NCBI GenBank assembly: GCA_020744225.1 | Contig: JAGMWG010000003.1 | Coordinates: 2,232,001-2,296,000 of the forward strand | Direction of reading: 5' to 3' | DNA from: Paraphoma chrysanthemicola | Taxonomy: Eukaryota > Ascomycota > Dothideomycetes > Pleosporales > Phaeosphaeriaceae | DNA: 64,000 nt | In this document: positions 56,629-64,000 of the stretch, piece after piece | Layout of the letters: every line of letters starts with the position of its first letter | Position numbering within the stretch: the stretch's first letter is position 1 | The notes under the pieces: model-generated | What the model was told of the DNA's origin: nothing | What the model saw: the letters and a program-made list of their open reading frames with translations, nothing else | Database searches by the model: none | Position numbers and translations under genes: made by a program

Positions 56629-57332
56629 TCAGCACGTGCCCAGCATGCTCGTCAACGCCGACTTCTCAGCACTCGTGATAGTAAGACTGTACACGCTCTT
56701 GACCTTGATCCACATACGAGCGTAGATGCAGTAGTAGCTCGTTAGCGGGGGCTTCCAGTCCTCGGGGCCCTTGTCGCCCTTGGCCTGGTTGACGTTGTCG
56801 GTGACGGCCAGGAGTTGGGGGTTGGTCAGATCGTTGGCGAAGGCCTGGCGGCGGGCTGTGGTCCAGGATGCTGCGCCGGACTAGATATTAAGTTAGCATT
56901 CGGATGTCATTTCGGAAAGAAGTAATGTAGGAATTGGGATGGGGTGGAACTGACCTTCCAGGCGTTGCTCAAGGGGACCATGTGGTCAATGTCGACGTCG
57001 CTGGCGGCGGTCCATGTTGCGCCATCGTAGGGACTCCTCCAGGTTCCGCTGGTGGAGGCACATGCGGAGTCGGTCACGACGCCGGTACCGTCACGCTTGA
57101 GGACGGTCTCGCGCGTGTTGCAGGCGCCGGACTGGGTGATCCAGTGGGGGAAGAGATCGCGGCTGTAGCCGGTCTGGGGACCTTGAGCAGCGACAGTGAG
57201 GCCGGCAAGTTGAGTTTGTGCTTGGGCGGCGGTTGGGACGTTTGGTGGCGCGCGAGCAACGAGGTGAACTGGTGCTGGTGCCGCGGAGACAAAGGCCGCT
57301 GAGGCCAGCGCGAGAAAGATGGTGGACTTCAT
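56629..57332 (-). CDS. Secreted HNH-type nuclease (DUF1524/GmrSD C-terminal-like)
   Basis: Predicted 209 aa from exons 57332-56955 and 56880-56629 around a 74-nt GTCAGT...TAG intron. The N-terminus is a clear signal peptide (MKSTIFLALASAAFVSA, then APAP). The core has the family motif DVDIDHMVPLSNAWKSG-type His/Asp cluster and the later DNVNQAKGDKGPEDWKP block, typical of fungal and actinobacterial secreted HNH-like nucleases. Four cysteines could form disulfides. The expected role is extracellular degradation of DNA or RNA, for nutrition or in interaction with other organisms. No pro-region processing site is certain. It is the only clearly secreted protein in the window. Confidence 0.92.
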
Positions 57333-58731
57333 GGTGATGATGTTGAGGCAAAGCGATGTTGACCAACGAAGAGGTATGGGTGAGGGCTGACAGTCGAGCG
57401 GTTGCTTGAGAGCTGAGATTGAAGCCGAGATCTTGTGAAGTCCCCGTCCTGCCTCCTACTTGGTGGCGATGCCAGGCAGTCTTATACTTGTCACTGTTTG
57501 CCTTCTCGTCGGGTGTTTCCACTTGACACTTGCTAACGGCTGGTCGGGTTGTCTCGAAAGAAGCACCTATCTTCAAAGCCAATGATAAGCACCACGCGCA
57601 CTCTGTAGGCAAACGCCCTTACCTCTGTGTCACTCACCTGGTCAACGCGCTATCGCTCTTTGTAGTCCGGATTGGGCAGGTCGGGGAAATAGCCAAGGGT
57701 CTTCGCGATGCACATCTTCTACTCACTCGGGCCATGTAGGCGAAGCCGTACCTGATCGTCCGTGTACGCATAGAAACAATGGTCGAGCTTCCTGTCGCGG
57801 TTACGGAGCCGACCTACCTGCATGTAGCGTGTCGATAAGTGGCTGCTCGGAAGATTAGTCTCGTTTGAAAGAAAGTGATCTGGTTGGAGGGTTGGTGTGA
57901 GATTTGGCAGGTGCCCTTATCGCGACCTCTGGTTCGCCGGCGGGCTGAAGCAAGTGTGTGTAGATCGCTATCTTGATTGGTGCTACAAATGAAACTTCGG
58001 TACGAAATCGTCGGCGCTTCTTGCGGTACGGGACGACTATGCTCGGTACTTTTAGTGGCCGATAACGCACGAATGGCAGATGAAGGACATAGAACGTGAG
58101 AATACAGTTTGAAATGGCAAGGCATGACCGATGAAAGGAGGTCGCTTGCAGCGGAAGCTGTGGCCGGCGAATGGCCCGCACGGGCGCACGTTTCGATGGA
58201 TGATTTACCCCGCTGCAAATCACACGTGAGCCAGGCTGAGCGCCAAGTGAAAGTCTTGTCGAAGACAGCTAGCCTTGGCCTTGAAAAGTAATGCCAAGAT
58301 GCAAGTCTGTAGCCATGCCTTGATCGCGCGACAACCTCATTATATCGTGAGATGTGGACTTTCACAGGAGCCGCAAATGAAGCATTTAACGGTTTTTGAG
58401 GCAGGGAAAGTGGTGGTCCAATATAGCAATTTGCGCGCCGGATCGGAAATAAGCGCTTCGGTCATCCGACAAGTCCGGACCTCGAGGTCCCAAGCCTTTA
58501 GTGCTGCTTTCCACGCAACTGTGAAGATGCCGTTTCGAGTATGTTCGCGGCGATAGAGGCTTGGCTGACTGCACTGGGATTGCGCAATCGAGGAGCACAT
58601 CGAATGTCGCTAACCAGAAGGTGTCTATAGGCCTGGAGCGCCTGGATCCAAGTCATTTGGACGTGAACCGTTATTGCGCCTTGCTGGCAGAGGTCATAAA
58701 CTAAAGTTACAGGCGCTGTTGCTACTCGTGC
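57333..58731. other. Long intergenic region, nothing supported
   Basis: About 1.4 kb. A 183-codon minus frame (57814-58365) has no ATG at its start, is overlapped by other frames and has no motif. It is rejected. A CACGTG is at 58223-58228. Probably nuclease promoter and the 3' flank of the CwfJ gene. Confidence 0.5.
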
Positions 58732-60407
58732 TCACTTCGCAAAGTCGAATGTCTTGAAAGCTTCCTTGAATCTTGCGACATCCGCCTCTTCCTCAGCCTG
58801 CGTTTGTCCGCAATCGTGCCAGTCAACCCTCTTGTCGAGCCGCAGCAGTTTGGCCAAAACCTCCCTCCCGAACTGGCTGTGGAAGCGTATCTTCTCATCG
58901 AAGCGCAAAATGTAACTCGTATGCTTCGCTGGATCGTTCTTTGGATCCCAAACTAGGATACGGAAGAAGTCGCTGGTCTCCTCAAAGCCATCTCCAACAT
59001 CTTCTTTCTTGAAAGCAGGCCAATGCAAATTCTCCGCCAAGGCTTTAAAGGCAGCTTCGACCAAGCCTTTGCGAATGAGATCTGCGGGAACAGGTAGATA
59101 CTGCCAATGAGTGTGTGGTAAACTGGACTTGCTGACTTCCCAGGTAACGGAACCATATTCCTCATCAGCAGCAGATCTCAACATGCTATTCAGCGCAATG
59201 CGGTATTTCTGCATTTCGCCGTACGTTGCTTGGCGCTCCTCCTCCTCTATTGAACCAAGAGTTGGCTGGTGCGGAAATGGGATGATGAGCATGTGGCAAG
59301 GAAAAGCAAGCTTGGGAAATGTCTGGGGCGTCGACAGAGGTCCTTTGGCTGTTGTCACGTACGCGTTGTCGCCGATGGAGGTGATGAGATGCGTTGCAAT
59401 GTTTTCATTTGCTAGGCAGAAAAAGCACTCCGAAGCTGACAAGGGGCCTCGATTTTCGCCTTTGCGCCGCTTGTGTGGGCGGCGGCCACGGTTGCCGTCG
59501 TCGTAAACCAGCGCCTGCTCGCGGTGCTCCGGTGCAGGCCGCTTCTTTTCTGACAATGTGACAGGGCATGCAGTCGAGCCAGTAGGCGGTGCTACTGGAT
59601 GGCTTGCAGTAGGATCCACGGAAAACGCGTATATCCATTTTTGTTTCTTAGAATTCCCGTAGGCGGCGAGACTGATGAATCGTGTGACTGGGAAAAGCCC
59701 GTCTGTTTCATCGCTTGGAGCGTGAAAGAATGGTTCTCGCTCAAAGTACGTGTCACCCGAAGTACTGAAGTGGTATCTTGGCTTCAGTATGACATCCAAA
59801 TCGGCAATGCACTGGCGTAAATGTGGTTCAGTCTCTGGTTGAAAGTCGACATTGGAGCGCTTGCGTATGTCCTCTGGCCACTCGCTGGTGATGAGGATGT
59901 CGGCAGTCGTCGCTCCACGCAATGTTTTCGCGTCTGACTCTCCATAGAACGGCGGGTACTTGTCCTTCGACTGGCCTGCAATGATGTTTGGGGCAAGCTG
60001 TCCGCCCAGCGCAACAATGCGAACTCCCTCGGAAGTTTTGGTGACGCTTCGCTTGCCTAGGAAGAAGAGATTATGGCACAGCTCATCGTTCGATGATTCT
60101 AACTTTTGGACTACCGATGGCGGGAGAGGGTGCTTGCCAAGAGCAAAGTATGTCGGCAAAGGTATGTTGATTTCGCCGTTCAGCAGCGACTGTACATCTT
60201 CCTGGGCTGCGCTCTCGCTCTCCCACGAGCCGCCAAAGAGGCTCCCAGCTACTATGGCAAAGGCAAAGTCGTTCTTCGCGTGCAGCGCACTCAACTTCTG
60301 GAAGACAGCTTTGAATTGGCCATTGATATCGCCAATGACAACTCTGCGCACATTAGCACGAAGAAGAGACCGTCGTAAGTGGGCAAGACTTACATTTTGG
60401 AGGCCAT
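58732..60407 (-). CDS. drn1: CwfJ/Drn1 family protein, debranching-linked splicing factor
   Basis: Predicted 541 aa from exons 60407-60394 and 60343-58732. The first exon encodes only MASK plus two bases. The N-terminal 230 residues are the metallophosphatase-like domain of CWF19L1/Drn1 (VVIGDINGQFKAVF, VAGSLFGG). A Lys/Arg-rich linker (KKRPAPEHREQ, RRPHKRRKGENRG) follows. Then come the CwfJ C-terminal domains: CFFCLANENIATHLITSIGDNAYVTTAKGPL with a HIT-like LAFPCHMLIIPFPHQPT segment, and the C-terminal block ending near FKTFDFAK. In yeast Drn1 binds the lariat debranching enzyme and stimulates intron turnover. Acts in the nucleus. Shares a 186-base divergent promoter with UTP20. Confidence 0.94.
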
Positions 60408-60593
60408 GGTGGACGAGTGAAGTTGGTGATGCAGGCGTGGTGTTGAGCCCAAACAGTCGGGAAAAAGTGGCGCTAGTGGTATCGATAACAGAAAAATGGC
60501 AGGCGCGTCCGAAATTTTAGTGGAGCAAGGTGAGCGCACTCGTTCGCAGCTGCCACCGCAGACTTCACTACACACCTCATCCCCACATGCACC
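60408..60593. promoter_or_regulatory. Short divergent promoter between DRN1 and UTP20
   Basis: Only 186 bases separate the two start codons, so the 5' UTRs and promoters must overlap. That suggests co-expression of intron turnover and ribosome biogenesis genes. I see no clear TATA box. Confidence 0.6.
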
Positions 60594-63500
60594 ATGGCAG
60601 CCATGTCACGGGGCCCTACACCAAAGTCAGCTTCGAAGCTGCGCGCGCCGAAACGAGCGTCCAAAAGAGTAAAAGGCGGCACCGAGTCGACTCGAAACCA
60701 TACCTTCAAGGGCTTCTCGCAGCGCATCACCCAACTCAAGATCGAACCCGTGCGACGCGGGCGCAGCACAATCCTAGACGATGCCGAACTCGAATCGACC
60801 TTCTCGTACTTTAGAGACGCCTTTCTAGAATGGAGGGAGCTCAATCTCTCCGAGGGCTTCTCGATATTCGCTCGTCGGGTCGCATCGCTATGCGACAGCC
60901 TACCACAGGTCCTGCACCACAGCGACCGCATAATGGAGCTTCTAATAGAGTACATCCAGAAAGGGGACAAGTTCTCGGAAGAACCACTGCTTTCCCTCTT
61001 GGCGCATCTGGCGCACGATCTGGGCGAGCGCTTCGAGAAGCATTTCGAGCAGGCTGTCACGGTTGTGTCACGGTTGGCGGCGACGCACGCGGACGTTGAG
61101 GTCATCGAGTGGAGCTTCGGCTGTCTTGCCTGGCTCTTCAAATACCTCTCCAGGCTGCTGGTACCGGATCTGCGCCCCGTCTTCGATCTGATATCGCCTC
61201 TTCTAGGAAAGGCACGGCAGAAGGCCTTTGTCTCACGCTTTGCTGCCGAGTCTCTCAGCTTCCTCATTCGCAAAGCGGGCTCCGGGTACCATAGAGACAG
61301 GACGCCGCTGCAACTGATTATAAAACACATATCAAAGCAGCTGGAGGATATGCAGGGCTCCGCGAAAGATTACGAGTTTCAGCACGGGCTCATGTACCTC
61401 TTGGCCGACTCGCTGAAGGGAGTACAGAGGGGTTTTCACTCAAGCGCCGCTGCTATTGTACAAGAACTTCTCAGTGAGACATACAGCGAGAATTACAGCC
61501 ATCTCCGCACACCACCACTCGAGCCGGTCGTCATTGGCGTCCTCACTGCCGCCATCCACCACACAGACGCGGAAAATTTTGAGCCACTACTACACATCAT
61601 TCTCTCCCACATTCAGTCGGCATCATCGAAGCCGCAATTTGCAGGTGTCTCGTCTCGCGTGTTATTTGCGATATGTGGCGTTCGTCAGGGAGACCGTATC
61701 GCGGGATGGAAATCGGTCGTTGAGTGCCTCAACTTGGTGTTCAATTCGGTGCAGGAAACCCAAGCGGATACGAGTGCCCGATGGGAAGCACTCTCTGCAG
61801 TATCCGTCGTCTTTCAATATTCCTCGATGGACGCGGCAGTTCCACATGAAAAACTGCTCGAAAAGGTGACACAAGGTCCATGGGAGAATTATTTCCTTTC
61901 GTTCTGCAATTTATTTGCGGGTCTAGGAGCAGAACGATTTCAAACGTTGCTTTTGCCATACTTCAAGAAGTAAGTTGGAGGAAATGTCCGTACGTGCGTG
62001 GTGGCTTTTGCTAATCCAACTAGATTTGTCATCCAAAAGGCTCACAATCACGCATCGGAGCTCTGTGTCGTTTTACCCAAGCTTTACGAGAACGTGACAA
62101 TAGCGAAAAGCGCATTGCATCCATCAGAACATTGGCAGCAGCGCCTCCTTGAGCCATTCCAGCAGATTACCGATACCAGTCAGACTGCTCCTGAACTTGA
62201 ACGATTAAGCTATCAATGCAATGCTTTGCTCGACTCAACAATTGCTTTGAGTATAAAAGACGAGCACATCACTAAATTGCGCGATCTGCTCGGAAGACTC
62301 CTGACGCAAGCACTCGAAGCGAATGCAGCGACTTCTCGCCAACCCGTCCATTTCTTTGCTCTAGGTGCCGGTCTTCATTTTTATGTTGAACACAGCGATG
62401 GTTCGAAGCCACTGGCAGAGCTATGGCCCGAGATATGTCAAGCTTCGGAGACCTTTGGTCATTCCGCGTCTTTTTGGCGGGCCTTGCTGGTCATCGCAAA
62501 ACGAGAGAATGCCACGCTTGCTCTGGACGGCCCACACATCGAAATACTGAAGCGAGCCCTAATACGCTGCCTGGGATCATCGTCACATGAGCTAAGACTT
62601 ACAGCACTCCAGATACTGGACCTGTTTGTGGGTAAAGATGGTGGTGATAGGCAGCGGATACTATCAGTGGCTATCCTGATCGAACAAACGCCTTTGACGC
62701 TTGAGCACCAGCGATCCATTGCTATGCGCATTGGTCAGCTTGCAAAGCATTACCCTTCAATCTGCTCCGACGATTGGATTGGTGAGGCAATACCTGCATT
62801 TTGCTTCGGCTTGCTGCAGGTTCGATTGTCATCTGTTTGGGACGACACTTGCTCTGCCTTGAAGAGCATGTGCGAGACAAAAGAAGGCGAGAACTTTGTC
62901 ACACGGACGGCTTTTGAGTGGTTGGATGCACCCGAGACAGATGCTCAGCAGTATGTTCCCGCACCCAACGGAAACTCCCCATCACGGCCGTATGTGACCG
63001 AGTTCGAGTGCACAAACGTTGTACAATTGGAAAGCGTTGTGTGCCAGAGTCAGGAGCTAGCTGAAAACATCGAAGATCGCCTAAGAATCATGTTCGAAGA
63101 GAAGCACGCCCAAGTTCCCTTCCTGAACTCGTTTAGCAGGGGTCAATCTCTCCGATTGCTCAATACTTTACCGCAGATCGCCGAGAAACGCTCACGGCTG
63201 CTGGTCCCCATTCTTCTAAATTGGGCGCTCAACAAGCATACAGATGGTCCACAAACGGTCGATAATGATGAAGAAGAAACAAGCGTCGCCGCATCACACG
63301 GATGGGCAAGGAAGGATCAAAAGGCAATGCTTTCCCTTTTCGCCAAGTTCGGCAATCCAAAAGTCTTGTATCGTAGCGAAGAGGTTCGAGATGCATTGCT
63401 GGCTTTGCTCGCGAATGGAGATCTCGAGATCCAAAAGGCTGCCCTACAGGCACTCCTGACGTGGAAGGATCCCGGCATCGTGCCCTACAAGGAAGACTTG

Positions 63501-64000
63501 CTTAACTTACTTGACGACGCGCGGTTCAGGGACGAGCTGCCAATCTTTCTCAGCGAGGGCGAAATTCAAGATACAGACCTGGAGCGCCTCCTGCCCATTG
63601 TGTTGCGCTTATTATACGGCAAAGTCATTGCGGGAAAGCGAGGTCTCGAGTCCAAACGAAAAGCAGTCTTCATCGGCCTGAAGACGCGGTTCGGAGATAA
63701 CGCCATTCGCCAATTTCTGGACATCGCATTTGGCCCACTCAGCGGTATCTCAGTCATTAACCATGGTGGACTAGACAACGAGCTTATTCAGAAGGATGTG
63801 ATGGACTCCCGCAAGCAAGTGGGAATGTTGAACATGTTAGATGACTTGCTCAGCACCTTCCAAACGACCTTCAACCCGTTCATCGGCATCGTTATCGACC
63901 CGACCTTATATTGCTTGATCAAAGCATCTCGCATCCTTTCAACTTCGGAGCCTCTAGAAAGTGGGGATCTGAGCTCGGCGACCCATGGACAACAGATCTC
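60594..64000 (+). CDS. utp20: UTP20 (U3 snoRNP/SSU processome HEAT-repeat protein), 5' part
   Basis: Exons 60594-61969 and 62024 onward; the second exon is open to the window's right edge, giving about 1117 of an expected roughly 2500 residues. The intron (54 nt, GTAAGT...TAG) joins PYFKK to FVIQKAHNHA. Utp20 is a giant HEAT-repeat protein of the small-subunit processome needed for 18S rRNA maturation in the nucleolus. The N-terminus is basic (KLRAPKRASKRVKGG) and carries the family sequence NHTFKGFSQRI. DRIM-type helical repeats follow (LSLLAHLAHDLGERFEKHFEQ, FAAESLSFLIRKAG). The truncation is due to the window edge, not a defect. Confidence 0.93.

Noticed and set aside
57814..58365. 183-codon minus-strand frame in the nuclease/DRN1 gap
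   Set aside because: No ATG at the start, overlapped by other frames and no recognisable family.
1..64000. tRNA genes, CRISPR arrays, intact transposons
   Set aside because: I looked for TTCGA-type T-loops in cloverleaf context, regularly spaced repeats and transposase or reverse-transcriptase motifs and found none that hold up.

Overview
The window is nuclear DNA of a filamentous ascomycete (Pezizomycotina, most likely a dothideomycete; the class is inferred, not shown). Genes lie on both strands without operons. Most are cut by 48-140 nt introns with GT(A/G)(A/C)G(T/C) donors, CTAA(C/T)-like branch sites and CAG/TAG acceptors. The proteins are typically fungal: Zn2Cys6 regulators, HET-domain proteins, an Nma111 protease and a CYP65-like P450. 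I rebuilt the exon structures by reading both strands, and many apparent C-termini turned out to be intron read-through. I saw no tRNA, rRNA, CRISPR array or intact transposon.

Layout. 0.9-7.4 kb: the nuclear HtrA-like protease Nma111 (-), a dienelactone hydrolase (-) and a small membrane-anchored protein (+). 8.8-15.2 kb: a more accessory stretch with a microsomal P450 (+), a HET-domain gene apparently broken by a frameshift in a T8 run (-), and an HSL-type alpha/beta hydrolase (-). 16-24.5 kb: a dense housekeeping block with PEX7 (-), divergent from a CUE-AlkB-GRF dioxygenase (+), then AP-2 sigma, Sec24 and ribosomal protein uL15/Rpl28 (all +). 25-31 kb: an unrecognised disordered protein, mitochondrial GatB, and a hidden arginine/lysine-rich multi-exon gene (all -). 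31.5-38.9 kb: two Zn2Cys6 transcription factors flanking the polyadenylation factor Mpe1 (all -). 39.9-47.7 kb: SF3B6 (-), divergent from a large Jhd1-type PHD/JmjC demethylase (+), then the proteasome beta5 subunit Pre2 (-). 48.9-57.3 kb: a second accessory stretch with a histidine-rich protein, an unusual Ser/Thr kinase and a HET-domain protein (+), and a secreted HNH-type nuclease (-). 58.7-64 kb: a CwfJ/Drn1 splicing protein (-) and UTP20 (+), which share a short divergent promoter; UTP20 runs off the right edge.

How the genes relate. There is no single pathway. RNA processing recurs (Mpe1, SF3B6, Drn1, Utp20, Rpl28), and two coat-protein genes for vesicle traffic are adjacent (AP-2 sigma, Sec24). 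The most interesting points are: the fusion of a CUE domain, an AlkB dioxygenase and a GRF zinc finger in one protein; two half-Zn2Cys6 motifs in the Jhd1 tail; a stop-free 3n intron inside the zinc cluster of a transcription factor; and the hidden basic gene at 29.5-30.9 kb with two in-frame tandem duplications.
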